A stretch of 64,000 nt of DNA from Adiantum capillus-veneris (GCA_014529385.2 CM043944.1:66542895-66606894); one strand, 5' to 3'; shown: positions 1 to 10,664, counted from the first letter of the stretch. A program made the numbers and translations. The notes: generated by a model not told the origin, from the letters alone.

Positions 1-331
1 TGTTGAGGACTACTAAAGATAGTTTTCTAGCATTATAGACCTCAAAAACATAAATTATAGAGTGGTATAGTTGCAAAAAGTTGAAAAAAGCCAAAAACAG
101 GACCCGTCTTTTCACACAGTTTAGGTTGTGAGATGTTGTGCAAGGACATGGTTAAAGATGGAATTGATATTTCAAAAAAAGTCAAGTTTTTTTCAGCTCA
201 TGAGACAACTTTCTAGATAGATGGCACCTCAAAATCCATTTTGAAATTCTTGACATAATTCAAGGAAAATGGTCACTTAACAGGACATAAAGTGTCCAGG
301 ACATAAAAGTGTCCCATTACCAACCTAGTTT
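1..331. mobile_element. DNA transposon copy A, 3' part
   Basis: This stretch aligns almost base for base with the last 310 or so bases of the complete copy at 41251-42571, including the end that reads ACCAACCTAGT. The left part lies outside the window. No transposase frame is present, so it is non-autonomous. It sits inside the gag gene of gypsy element G0, whose reading frame resumes immediately after it. Confidence 0.8.
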
Positions 332-758
332 TAAGAGTTGGCCATAACACAACCACAAACTGATCCTTCTTTAGGAAATCAGATGCCCCCTCATCCTCTC
401 TTAGCGGTGCAAACTATCACCCCCATAGATCTACAAACTTTGACTCGTATGATGTGTACTCTAGCATGCTACCTTGCTTCAACTCCATCAACAATTGCCA
501 TAGCTTCTATGATGTTGTGCCCGCTCCAAAACACTTGACAAAGGTTCCTCTTAATAAGTCCCACCATTCCTTGGCTGCTTGTGCGAAGGCATTGTACCAT
601 GACCTTGTCTCCACCTTCATTAGAAGTGGGAAGATGCGCAAGTGTGAAGCATCATCATCTCTCCTAGAGATGACACATGCTATTTCCAAGTTGTCTAGAA
701 AGTCTGCAGCATCCTCACCCACCTTACCAGTAAAGGTTGGAAATGCTACACTTGCCAT
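332..758 (-). pseudogene. gag: gypsy G0 Gag N-terminal fragment
   Basis: Minus-strand Gag start beginning MASVAFPTF, nearly the same opening as the Gag of G3 at 59164. About 83 codons are open. After a stop near 509 the same frame continues with recognisable Gag residues (an LMELKQG..EYTSYESKFVDLW block matching LLELRQT..DYRSYEGKFSNLW in G1) down to 332, where transposon copy A begins. The rest of gag-pol is therefore displaced beyond the left window edge. Gag would form the virus-like particle in the cytoplasm. The fragment cannot function. Confidence 0.8.
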
Positions 759-842
759 TGTGAGAGAGAAAATCAGCTCGACTAAATTATTATTTTTTCT
801 TTAAAGATTCAACACATGGGTGCTTGGTAGATGGAAAACATA

Positions 843-1631
843 CTATACAAGGATGAAAATAACTACATCAAAAGATACCTCATGGTTAATCATAGGGAGG
901 ATAAAGGGTAGAGAAGAGGTGTTTATCTCTTGCAGTTGTTCTTTGCCAAACATGGTTTTAATCAGATGCTGATAAAACATCTTGCAGTCCAAGATTACTT
1001 TGATTGATTGAATGCATTGTGGTACATAAGTCTGGTCCCTTGAAAAAGATTGATGCACTGGATCCATCACATGATAATGCGAAAAGGCTCCCTCCTTTGT
1101 GGTGGAAGGTTATACTCGGAGGTGTAGATCTCTTGGTAGTTGAGGTCAAATTTGTAGTATCATAGGACAAAGTTGTCTTTGTCTTCTAGCTCTAGGATTG
1201 TCCCTTTAGCAATCTCTTGAAAAAACTTGAACTCTCTCTCTTTGAGCAACTTCACTTTCCTGCAAGTGCATCTAGTGCATACACATGTGTGATGAGGTAG
1301 GTGATGAGTCTTAACACTTGTATTAATCCAAGTTGTATTGATAAATATTTGTCATCATAGGCTTGATCCACAAGCAATACTCCTTGAAGGTGGAGGATCT
1401 TGTCTTTCTATCAAGAAAACCCCGTGTCGAAGACCTTGTCGATGACAAGCTCCGCCACTTCACTCGGTAGACGACGTAGAATCCACGTTGATGTCTCTAG
1501 TTCTTGGCTCATGAGATGAGAGTGAGGTATAAAAGGAGTTTGGAAGATTTACCCTTTTGTTTTGAAGACGTAGTGTTGTTGGTGTTGGAATACCCTTGAA
1601 TCTTTGGTGAAAGGGATAGGGAGGGACGACG
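843..1631 (-). pseudogene. G0 leader ORF (ORF0), C-terminal part
   Basis: This is the C-terminal half of a leader protein lying between the 5' LTR and gag of G0. The last 75 codons (843-1070) carry a SIKVILD..FYQ..I..MFG.E.L block and end in SFDVVIFILV. The same block precedes gag in G1 (SFDVSIFILF) and in G3 (FEVLIYVLV). Further upstream a C..C-type patch (CTRC) and an FKFFQEI segment match CPKC and IFKKL in G1. Stops and frameshifts break it. G1 is inserted at 1632, and the N-terminal half continues at 11592-12007. The function is unknown; Ogre-type elements are known to carry an extra ORF in this position. Confidence 0.6.
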
Positions 1632-1636
1632 CGTTC
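1632..1636. repeat. target-site duplication of G1 (left)
   Basis: CGTTC lies directly before the left LTR end and is repeated exactly at 11587-11591. A 5-bp duplication is normal for gypsy integrases. Confidence 0.9.
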
Positions 1637-2230
1637 TGATAGCGGGAAAAAGCGCAGTGCAATCGGGTGCCTCTGTACTCGTGCACACTCCACAAACCAC
1701 GCCTCATGTAAACAAGAAAAGAACAAAACAAAGGGGGCACCACCCTAAATTAAGAGGTTTAGGGACCTCACACATAGTGCACATAGGCAAGTGAGACTTC
1801 TGGCATTATGATGGCATCAAAACATATGGCAAAACACATAGAAACGAAGCTTAGGGACCTTATGTAGCATATATATACACAAGACATCAGCTTAACAATA
1901 CAACGGCATCTGATCATACAGAACAAGGATATAGAGAAGCAAGCCAAGGATGGCATAATCCCTTGTCAAAAACAATCAACCCAGCAAGTAGGTATGATCC
2001 TACTAGCAACACATCAATACCTTAGAGAATGATGGTGAGGATGGTGGCCATGGATCATGAGAGAAGACTCCTTATTTAGGTTTTAGGGCTAGTAATGTAG
2101 CATACTAGAGGGAGAGAGAGATAGGGAGAGAGAGTAGAGCTCCATCCATAGCTCTTCGTTGTGAGCAATGTCGTCATAGCTTCGTTGCTTGGTGAAGTGG
2201 GTGAAGTGTTGGTTTTGAGTGAGAGAAGGC

Positions 2231-2243
2231 CTCTTTATATAGG
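2231..2243 (-). promoter_or_regulatory. TATA box of G1 3' LTR
   Basis: CCTATATAAAGAG on the minus strand, at the place where the partner LTR has CCTATATAAGTAGG. It is a clear TATA element for minus-strand transcription. Confidence 0.65.
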
Positions 2244-2744
2244 TTTCTGAGAGGGTTTAGGATTAGGGATAAACATGCTTAAATCCGCTGATTGGGGTTA
2301 CTTTTTGCTTAGGGTGGTCAACAGATTGAGGTCACCTGATATGTCACCATCAAGATATTCTCTAGAGTGATGTGAGAGGGGAGGGTAAATGCTGATTTTT
2401 CTCATTGTGACACATGGGGATAAGGTCTTGACCAGCATTTAAGAGCAGGTAAGGTGGCTGTTGAAACTGGAGGTTCTGCACATGTCAGGGGGGGACGTGC
2501 GGGGGGGAGGTGGCAGCTGGGTCCTCCTGAATATCAAATTCTCAAAAAATCCTCAACCATGGCTTCTTTTGACATGTGTTCTTTGAAAAAATCAGCATGT
2601 CTCTTTTCAACTCAAAAGTCTTTATCCCTGTTGACTCACCTTTACCATAAGATTTTCCCTTTTTCTCCTCCTGTAACTGGATTGTTGATGCCCAATCACT
2701 GCTTCTAGTAACAGTGAACTGTTACCTACCAAATACTTATGGTG

Positions 2745-2883
2745 CAGTAAAAAATATTTACCATGGGTAAAAAAAGCTACTGTAGGTAAAAAGTGATTCG
2801 TATTTACCATGTAGGTGAAAAATATTTACTGTAGGTAAAAAATATTTACTGTGGTAAAAAATATTTACTGTCGGTAAAAAAGT
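2745..2883. repeat. short tandem array in LTR (TATTTACTGTAGGTAAAAAA)
   Basis: Several imperfect units of about 20 bases in tandem, each joining TTTAC to GGTAAA so that every unit is partly self-complementary. The same array is in the partner LTR at 11165-11303. It lies in U3, upstream of the TATA box on the minus strand, so it may be a protein-binding array; that role is inferred. Confidence 0.7.
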
Positions 2884-3166
2884 GAAAACGGAGTATGCTG
2901 TGCTGTGAGTCCACACGAACATCCTCGTGTAAATTTCACTAGAAATTCACACCTGGAATGGGCTATTCTGTAAGATATAGGTTGTAGGCATGCATAAGAG
3001 CTCGTTCCCACGTATCTTCTGTCCATGGCACTTTTTACTCTTTGGTGCTTGTGAAGTAGATTTTTCTTCTCTTTCGAGATCTCTTGGACTAGAGTATCCT
3101 CATCTCCCCAACAACTGACTGTGCCTTTATTGCATCTTCAGAAGGGGTCCTAAAAACCATGCATCA

Positions 3167-3190
3167 TATAGCCCTCCCCCTTAAGCTAGA
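3167..3190 (-). other. polypurine tract of G1
   Basis: On the minus strand AAGGGGGAGGGCTATA abuts the 3' LTR start TGATG. This is the expected plus-strand DNA primer. The 290 or so bases between it and the integrase stop hold no gene. Confidence 0.85.
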
Positions 3191-3484
3191 GGTATTTGAT
3201 GCCTCTAGCTGTAGGTTGTGCTACAATAGGGTTCTCTTGAATACCTACCCACGTGGTACCAATTGAATTTGCCATGTTACTGCTTTCTTGGCTGATGCAC
3301 CCTGTTTAGTCCTTTCTGATGAATAATTGTATCCATCCATGACTAACAACTGGTCTCCTAGACCCTTGAAAGCCATACCCCATCCATTGTCAATATCCGC
3401 GTTCACTGGTAGCATTCTCTTTCTTTCTTCTCTTTTTTTCCTTTTTTTTTTTTTGTTGAAACGACTATGTACATGATTGTTACG

Positions 3485-5275
3485 TTAGTTGGAGCTCGAA
3501 TATGATGAGCTCTCCTCTAAACCATCCTTAGCATTGATTTCACTAGCATATGGCTGTGAAAGACAACATTGGTAGGCCTTCAATCGCCAACCATTTACCG
3601 GGGTCTGATGTACCTTACCATCTAGGTCACCTAGTTGGTAACTACCATTTGAGAACCTCTGTATCACTACAAAAGGGCCTTCCCACTTAAGCAAGAACTT
3701 ACCATCCTTCCTGCGATCAAATCGATTGTCGTATCTGAGCACTAAAGAACCTTCCTTGATACCTTTCTTGACAAGGTTGCGATTGAACTTCTTTCGTTTC
3801 TTCTCTGCCTGGGCTACATAGTACTTCACTGCTGACTCTTGATCTAGCCCTAACCTCTCCAAATCGATGATTCTTCCTTCCACCTACTTCTCTTGACTAT
3901 CCTCTTGATGTGCTTTTAGAACTCGGAGGCTCGCTAGCTCCACTTATATAGGCAATAGTGCCTCTTGCCCGTAAACCAAGTGAAAAGGTGTATACCCCAA
4001 GGATGTTTTAAAGGATGTTCTGTAGGCCCAAAGTGCTGCATCTAGGTGTTTGTCCCATGCCTTAGGATGTAAATGCACTTGCTTAGTGATGATTTTACAT
4101 ATAAGACCATTTACCTTTTCCACAAGACCATTGCACTGAGGGTAGTATGGTGTAGAGTGCCTGCGCCTGATTTTTAACTTGCTCATCAATTGCCCGACTA
4201 AATCAGCTCGAAATCCTGGTCCCCTATCTGAGAGAATCTCCAAAGGTGTGCCAAAACAGCAACAAATGCATTCAAAAATGAAATCACTCACGTCCTTGGC
4301 TATGATGCGCTTTGTGGGACGAGCTTCTGCCCATCTGGTCATGTACTCCACCCTTATAATGATGTATTCCTTCCCTGAATGAGTGCAAGGTAGTGGCCCT
4401 ATTGCATCTATCCCCCATTTTTCAAATGGCCCATAGGTTTTGATTGGATGCTGATTTTCATGGGTAAGACGCCTTGGTCCAGCTTTTTGGAAAACCTCAC
4501 ATGTGCGGCACCAATGTTGTACATCTCGATGGAGGCTTGGCCACGTGAACCCTGCTTGTAAAATCTTTCTGCTAGTAATATCTTGTGCAAAGTGGCCACC
4601 ACACACACCTTCATGACAACTAAACAAAATATCCTTTATCTCTTGGGATGCAGGAACTCTCCTTAAGACAGCATCTTTCCCTCTACAATACAAGTCCTCA
4701 TTCACTAAGCTATAGCTGGTAGCCTTTTCTGCCAACCACCTACGTTCACTTTTACTCATACTAGAGGGTGCTTCACAATGCTCAAGAAAGTAAAGTAAAT
4801 CATGCAGCTCCTCCTTTCCCTGGTATAGAGGACTTTTCACAAGGATAGCACCTACTATGAGAGTTTGTAGTTCTTCACCTGCTAAGGCATCTGCTTCTCG
4901 ATTTTGATCTCTAGGTACAAAGTGCACTCGAACTTCTTTAAAACCCTTCAACAAGGCCTTTGCTTCCCTCATCTTAACAGACAATTTGTCATTTTTACAG
5001 GCCCATACACCAACCATTTGCTTAACAATCAACATGGAGTCACCAAAAACATTTAGCTTTGTGATGCCCTGAGAAAGACAACATTGCAACCCTAAAACAA
5101 GGGCATGGTACTCTGCCTCATTGTTAGAATGAACCTCTTTTAGATGAAACCCTTTTGCAAAGATCTTCTCCTTCTCTGGACCTAATATTACTATGCCTGC
5201 TGATGCCTTGTCTTTGGTCCTCTTGTAAGCCCCATCAAAATACAGACTGTGTGCTCCCAGTAGAACTTCAGGCTC
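3485..5275 (-). pseudogene. pol: G1 second RNase H and integrase
   Basis: One frame from 5275 down to 3485, interrupted by stops at 3944 (LLPI-stop-VEL) and just after 3883. In order: a plant/archaeal-type RNase H with its acidic residues present (LYFDGAYK, SNNEAEY, VFGDSM, READALA); the integrase zinc finger (HEGVCGGH ... CRTC); the catalytic core with DDE residues in WGIDAIGP, LSDRGPGF and GLVEKVNG; then a C-terminal SH3-like barrel (GPFVVIQRFSNGSYQL). The stop at 5276 separates it from the first RNase H in the same frame. Integrase inserts the cDNA into nuclear DNA. Repeated in-frame nonsense codons suggest it is recently inactivated. Confidence 0.9.
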
Positions 5276-6674
5276 CTAGATAGGTGGTACCTTACTAGGT
5301 GCCTCTTTCTTGGCCTTCTCATAACACCTTTGTGTGAGGACATCTGCCAAACAAGCACGGGTGGAATCCTCTACTTGTAGTGTGTAGTCAAACTCTTGAA
5401 GCTGCACCACCCACTTTGCTATTCTTTGAGACAATTCCATGTGTTGTAGGGCATATGGAAAAACCTCCTCAGTTGTGATCACCACAAATTGTCTTGGAAG
5501 TAAGTAAGCCCGAAACTTCTCCACTGCAAACTTAAGAGCTAGTACCAATTGCTCAGTTGCGTTGAAACCCTTTTCAGCAGCTGTCATCACTCTACTAGAG
5601 AAGTAGACTAGTCTCATGAGAGATGTCTTTGGGTCTTTTTGCATCAAGACAGCTTCTAGAGCTTTTGGACCTACACTAGGATTTACATAGAATAATTCAC
5701 CCCATGTGGGTTGTAGGACGACAGGCAATGAGCTCAAAATGGTTTTAACTTCTTGAAAGCACCTTTCACCCTCTCACTCCATGTCAATGTAGTGTGTTTA
5801 GTGAGCTGCTGCAAAGGATAGATTGCCTGAGAAAGGAGATGTATGAATCGTCCCATGTAGCGAACCTTTTGAATGAAGGAGACTAGTTGCTTCACGTTTG
5901 AAGGAGTAGGTAAAGCTAACAATGTCTTTACCTTTTCAGGGTCAGCCTCAATACCATCTTGAGACACAACATGGCCTAGTAGAGTGACCTTGCTCTCACC
6001 TATGTGGCACTTGTCTTTATTCAATTTCCCACCCAATTGGGCCAAACGGGTGAAACCTTCATTAACCTTGGACAGATGTACTTCCCTAGAGCTGTAAATG
6101 CAAAAATCATCAATGAAGACTCGTATGGACTTACCAAAGTAAGGTTGAAACACCAAGTTCATAAACCTCTGGAAAGTAGCTGGGGCATTAGTTAAACCAA
6201 AAGGCATAACTCTATAAGCAAAACACCCCCAAGGTGTTATGAAGGTAGTCTTTCTTTGGTCTTCATCTGCGATTCTGATTTGGAAGTAGCCGGAGTACCC
6301 ATCACACACTGTGTACCTTTCATGACCAGCCACTTCATTTAGTATTTCATCTTGAAAAGGCAAAGGAAAATGGTCCCTTTTGTGGCTGTGTTTAGAGGCT
6401 TGTAATCCACACATACCCTCCACTTCCCATTTTTCTTTGGTGCTATCACAACTGGAGACACCCACTATGAATCTCCCACTGGGTAGATAAGTCCTGCCTT
6501 GAGTAATCTTTTTACTTCTTTTAAGAGTGCATCTTGTTGCACTAGCCCTAATCTCCTTAGCCTTTGCACCACTGTTTTGGCACCTTCCTTTAATTGGATA
6601 TGGTGTTGGGTTACCGTCACTCCTTTAATGTGCTCGTAATCAGTTATAAAGAGGACAGCATGCTTCTTTAGTAC
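5276..6674 (-). pseudogene. pol: G1 reverse transcriptase and first RNase H
   Basis: Reverse transcriptase lies at 5734-6674, with motifs SPVVIAPKKNGKWRVCVDYK, VMPFGLTNAPATFQR and the active site FIDDFCIYSS. A TAG replaces the sense codon in GDS-stop-WVS near 6475. A 1-base frameshift falls near 6378, and another near 5740-5760 joins it to the RNase H at 5276-5737. In that RNase H the usual first aspartate is replaced (YVNPSVG) and the second acidic motif reads ITTEEVFPY, so it looks catalytically dead. This matches the dual-RNase-H elements in which the original domain acts as a connection. It follows the gag-protease frame directly after a TAG at 6675. Confidence 0.9.
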
Positions 6675-8696
6675 CTACAAATAGGGTTCTCTCTCTTCTT
6701 CTAGTAGGTCCTTAGCTAGCATCTCCTCTAAGCCTGTGGCTTCTTCCTTGTTTAGAGAGTCTTGACCACCTTCTCCTTCTGGGTTTCGCAGTATTATACC
6801 CATGACTTCCAAAGAGCTAGCATCCTCCTCAGATGACTCATCCTCAGATGAAGAGCAACTGCTTGTACTCCATTCATCCATAGAAGTCTCTATCTCTAGG
6901 TCTTGTTGTCTACCCTGCTTCATGTCATACACAATTTTTTGTTGCTTGCCACCTACCTTATGATTTGATCGCAACTCAAGGGAACCTGTCTCCCAATCTT
7001 GCCTAGCTTTCGTAGCCATAAGCCAAGGTCTTCCAAGGATTAGCGGATAGCCCTCCCCCTTAGTTGGGATCACATAAGCATCAATTGAGATTGCCACACC
7101 AAAAGCTGAAACCTTCACTCCATTAACCTTTCCCACACAAGCCACCCTTACATTATTTTCCATCTTAGCTTGTAAGGAAGTTTGCTCGTTTACTTCCAAA
7201 CCCAACCTGTGCATTAATTTCTCTGTCATAACACAAATCTCGGCTCCACCATCTACGTACACATTGGAGACTCGCTGACTCTTAATCTCTGCATCAATGA
7301 CTGGCACGATATCCTTCATGCCTCTTGCACTAATAGACCCAACTGACTTTGCCTTAGCCCCCCTGGTGCTGACCATCTTAGACCAGGTTCTACGCATCTT
7401 TGGGGAAAGGTGGAGGAGTTGCTGCCATGAAATCTTTGGTCCTTGCTTACTCACATCTGCTTCGAGGTCGTAAGGTATGGATCCTACCCCAAGTGGAAAG
7501 TCTTCTACTCCTATGTGCCTCCTTGACCTACTCTTCCTTTTCTTGTCTCCTATCACTTGGGAGGAACCCTCATTCCCTTTATCCGACTCTGAAGCTTCCA
7601 TTTCATCAGTTCTTTGTCTCCTAACTCTCTTTATTGGCATGGCAACAGCTTCCTCCATTTTTTCTTTCCCTTTATCCTTACCATTGTCAAGACTTATGAC
7701 AGAGACATCCCTGTCCTCCCCTCCCGATGGTAGTGGAGGGATCTCTGCTGGTGCTTGTGGTGGTGGAGGAGGGGGTCTCAATATTTGGATTGGTGGAGCC
7801 ACGTGTGCATTTTGTCCATTTAGTGGCGTAGCTCGAGGAGGAGTGACTTGCTGGCGAGGAGGCCGTCTTTGATTACCATTTCCTTGATAGCGTCGTGGAT
7901 GGGGGCAATAATACATGCCGTGACCTACCTCTCCACAGTTGTAGCAAATGTACTCACGTGCTTGCCTTTGTCCTTCTTGTCTATTTCGTTCACTTCCTGG
8001 CTGGGGAGCCCTTACACCTTGAACCAGATTGATGGACAGGCTCTCTAGTTGATTGGTGATTTTTTGAAGTAATTCTTGTTGAGAGGACTCTTGGTCCGTT
8101 GCTCCTGTCCCTGCTACTACCCTTGCCGTAGGTTGAGCTAGCGGTGGAGGCTCCATTTCCCCTTGTAGTTGAGCTTGCAATTTTAACTTCCTATCCTTCT
8201 CCCTTGCATAATTCATAGCTTTATCAAAGGTATCTGGGAATTTACCTTTTACCTTTTCTCGAAGGATGGGGTAAAGCCCTGCCAGGAAACAGTCCTTCTT
8301 TAGGCATTCTAGCGCGCTTTCTCCTTCACCTAGTGATGCACACCATTTCTCCCACAGGTTGGAAAACTTTCCTTCATAGCTTCTATAGTCATTCGGTGAT
8401 GTTTGGCGTAGCTCTAAGAGCTGTCTCCATATCTCCTCTGGAGGCTCATGGCGGCGAAAATCTTCGATGAAGGCCATCTTTAAGGACTCCCAGTCTCTTC
8501 TTTCTTCAGGTGCCAAAGTTTGATACCATAATTTTGCACCTTCCCTCAAGACCAAAGGAAAGGCCCTTAACTTAGTAGCTTCGTCATCCCTTCCCGATAC
8601 CAGAAAGGCCATTTCCAAATTATCCAAAAAGTCTAGAGCAACCTCCCCAGGCTTACCATAAAAATTAGGGAAGGCCATGAGTGAGAGAGTAAACAA
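6675..8696 (-). CDS. gag-pro: G1 Gag-protease polyprotein
   Basis: An intact frame of 673 residues, the longest open gene here. The retrotransposon Gag domain covers roughly residues 10-180 (FYGKPGEVALDFLDNLEMAF onward). A CCHC zinc knuckle CYNCGEVGHGMYYC lies near residue 250. A proline-rich stretch and a basic, KEKM-type linker follow. A retropepsin-like protease has YVDGGAEICVM near residue 480 and LILGRPWL after it. The DGGA form in place of DSGA is shared with G3. A serine/glutamate-rich tail ends at TAG (EPYL-stop-VLKK). Pol continues in frame beyond that stop, so readthrough is possible, although a simple nonsense mutation is as likely. The ATG is 72 bases below the end of ORF0; an internal ATG seven codons in (MAFPNF) matches related Gags better. 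Confidence 0.92.
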   Translation of the reverse strand: MFTLSLMAFPNFYGKPGEVALDFLDNLEMAFLVSGRDDEATKLRAFPLVLREGAKLWYQTLAPEERRDWESLKMAFIEDFRRHEPPEEIWRQLLELRQTSPNDYRSYEGKFSNLWEKWCASLGEGESALECLKKDCFLAGLYPILREKVKGKFPDTFDKAMNYAREKDRKLKLQAQLQGEMEPPPLAQPTARVVAGTGATDQESSQQELLQKITNQLESLSINLVQGVRAPQPGSERNRQEGQRQAREYICYNCGEVGHGMYYCPHPRRYQGNGNQRRPPRQQVTPPRATPLNGQNAHVAPPIQILRPPPPPPQAPAEIPPLPSGGEDRDVSVISLDNGKDKGKEKMEEAVAMPIKRVRRQRTDEMEASESDKGNEGSSQVIGDKKRKSRSRRHIGVEDFPLGVGSIPYDLEADVSKQGPKISWQQLLHLSPKMRRTWSKMVSTRGAKAKSVGSISARGMKDIVPVIDAEIKSQRVSNVYVDGGAEICVMTEKLMHRLGLEVNEQTSLQAKMENNVRVACVGKVNGVKVSAFGVAISIDAYVIPTKGEGYPLILGRPWLMATKARQDWETGSLELRSNHKVGGKQQKIVYDMKQGRQQDLEIETSMDEWSTSSCSSSEDESSEEDASSLEVMGIILRNPEGEGGQDSLNKEEATGLEEMLAKDLLEEEREPYL

Positions 8697-8769
8697 TTAC
8701 ACAAATAGCTCCAATTTATTTTAAAATAGAGTATGGTAATTACAATTCGGAGCTTTCGCACAACTTAGC

Positions 8770-9982
8770 TCAAAATAGGATGAAGATCGACACATCAAAG
8801 GAATGGTAATAGTCTAGTAAGGGTAGAATGACAGGATGAGGAGAGCGCAAGATTTTCCCAAGTCTCTCGGCTCCAAACAACATGGCTATTCTTTGTTGAT
8901 AAAAGATTTTTCTATCAATACAAATATTCACACGGATATGACGCACAAAATGGAAAGGAAACATGCGGGGATCATCATTCTCATTATTGGCATCCATACT
9001 TACACACAAGAGCCTAGCTTAGTTGCACCACCTTGGGACCAATGAGCCTGATCAGCCACAGAAGGTCAGCACCTCGGATCACTTCGACTCTTCCTGATGC
9101 ATCTGTGAAGACGTAAGGCGTGATGGCAACACTTTGTACAATGTTGAGCTTTTTAGCAAGCAACAATTGGATTCTATTACCATAATCAGCATGACGAATG
9201 AAAGTGAAACCATTAATGTACAGCACATCATCATCTAAGATATTTTCCTTAGATTGAGATAACTTCTTGAAAATTAGCAGCAAAGGTAGGGCAGGGAGGC
9301 TTTTCACCCGGTCTCCAAAGCACTTTGGACAATATCCAAAGTGATCTTCACGTGGACAGGAGGTTGGCTTGGGATTGGTGGTGTCTGGATTCACAAAGTG
9401 CACTGGGAGCACTCGCAGACGGGTGGCAATCTTGTAGGCAAGCCTTCGCCTCTTTGCTTCAGGAGGATTTAGGGGTGAGAGTCGTGGTTGCAAGTTGGAG
9501 GTTGAAGTTGGTTGCTCACTAGCCTTTTTCTTGCCTGTAGTGGTCATGTAATCCCTTATTAATGAGATTAAGCCAAATGTTACCTTACACTTGAGCACGC
9601 GCTGCGGCCTTGGGCCACTTAGGTGTAGAGGTGATCTTCCTCCTCTTAGTCGGCTCCTCAGGAAAGAGAGGTCTGGTGATGCTTTCTCTTCCCTTACTGT
9701 GTGTCACAGTACCTTCGTGTATGTTGCTGTAGAATATTTCAAGCTCGTGTGCGTTGGAGGTTTCTGGAGCACTCATAGGTTGAGAGGAGAGGTATATCAA
9801 GCTCTTCTTCTTACTCTCCTTCGTTGGCGACGATCACGAACAAGGCATGTAGAAGAACTTACTTCTTGAATTTCAATGACACTGCAACCTGGTAACAAGA
9901 CCTCGATGAAAGCTTTTAAGGCCTCTAAAGCCTCCTCCTCTTCTGTTCTCCAATTTGTAAAATCCTCACGCCATTCGTCCAT
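8770..9982 (-). pseudogene. G1 leader ORF0, upstream of gag
   Basis: Four overlapping minus-strand frames tile the leader: 9797-9982 (begins MDEWREDFTNW.TEEEE and has LLPGCSVIEIQE), 9585-9800, 9014-9598 (has GYCPKCFGDRVKSL) and 8770-9009 (KIFYQQRIAMLFGAERL, ending SFDVSIFILF). The first two overlap as ATGA; the others need a shift. The start and end blocks recur in G0 and G3 at matching places, so this looks like one protein of about 400 residues broken by small indels, or else read by splicing. I recognise no family. The CPKC pair might bind zinc (inference). Ogre elements have an uncharacterised ORF at this position. Confidence 0.6.
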
Positions 9983-10034
9983 GTTGTAGATTGCACATCT
10001 TCATTGCTTGTGGACTGAAGGTCTGTGTAGCCCT

Positions 10035-10054
10035 CCTCCGTGGGGGCACCAAAA
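10035..10054 (-). other. primer-binding site of G1
   Basis: On the minus strand TTTTGGTGCCCCCACGGAGG follows the LTR end GCTATCA. TGGT complements the ACCA end of a tRNA. I cannot name the tRNA. The same site is found in G0, G3 and F. Confidence 0.75.
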
Positions 10055-10650
10055 TGATAGCGGGAAAAAGAGCAGTGCAATCGGGTGGCCTCTGTACTCG
10101 TGCACACTCCACAAACCACGCATCATGTAAACAGGCAAAGAACAAAACAAAGGGGGCACCACCCTAAATTAAGAGGTTTAGGGACCTCACACATAGTGCA
10201 CATAGGCAAGCGAGACTTCTGTCATTATGATGGCATCAAAACATATAGCAAAACACATAGAAACGAATCTTAGGGACCTTATGTAGCATATATATACACA
10301 AGACATCATCTTAACAATACAACGGCATCTGATCATACATAACAAGGATATAGAGAAGCAAGCCAAGGATGGCATAATCCCTTGTCAAAAACAATCAACC
10401 CAGCAAGTAGGTATGATCCTACTAGCAACACATCAATACCTTAGAGAATGATGGTGAGGATGGTGGCCATGGAGCATGAGAGAAGACTCCTTATTTAGGT
10501 TTTAGGGCTAGTAATGTAGCATACTAGAGGGAGAGAGAGAGAGAGGGAGAGAGAGTAGAGCTCCATCCATAGCTCCTCGTTGTGAGCAATGTCGTCATAG
10601 ATTCGTTGCTTGGTGAAGTGGGTGAAGTGTTGGTTTTGAGTGAGAGAAGG

Positions 10651-10664
10651 CCTACTTATATAGG
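10651..10664 (-). promoter_or_regulatory. TATA box of G1 5' LTR
   Basis: CCTATATAAGTAGG on the minus strand, the likely core promoter for the genomic RNA of G1. The RNA start would be expected about 30 bases further along the minus strand. Confidence 0.65.

Larger units (their letters stand above)
1637..3166 (-). repeat. G1 3' LTR
   Basis: This 1530-bp LTR pairs with 10055-11586. On the minus strand it begins TGATGCATGG and ends GCTATCA. It contains a minus-strand TATA box, a GA-rich tract, an array of 20-base units at 2745-2883, and a GGTGGTGCCCCC motif in U5 near 1729-1744. Confidence 0.92.

Noticed and set aside
454-804. 116-codon plus-strand ORF
   Set aside because: It is antisense to the G0 gag frame, whose residues match G1 and G3. 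The plus frame resembles nothing.
2454-2708. 84-codon ORF present in both G1 LTRs (also at 10875-11129)
   Set aside because: It is repeated only because the LTRs are repeated. The two copies differ at several residues near the end, and it has no domain.
7400-8048. Plus-strand ORFs across the G1 Gag-protease
   Set aside because: Shadows of the 673-codon minus-strand gene, which has domains in order.
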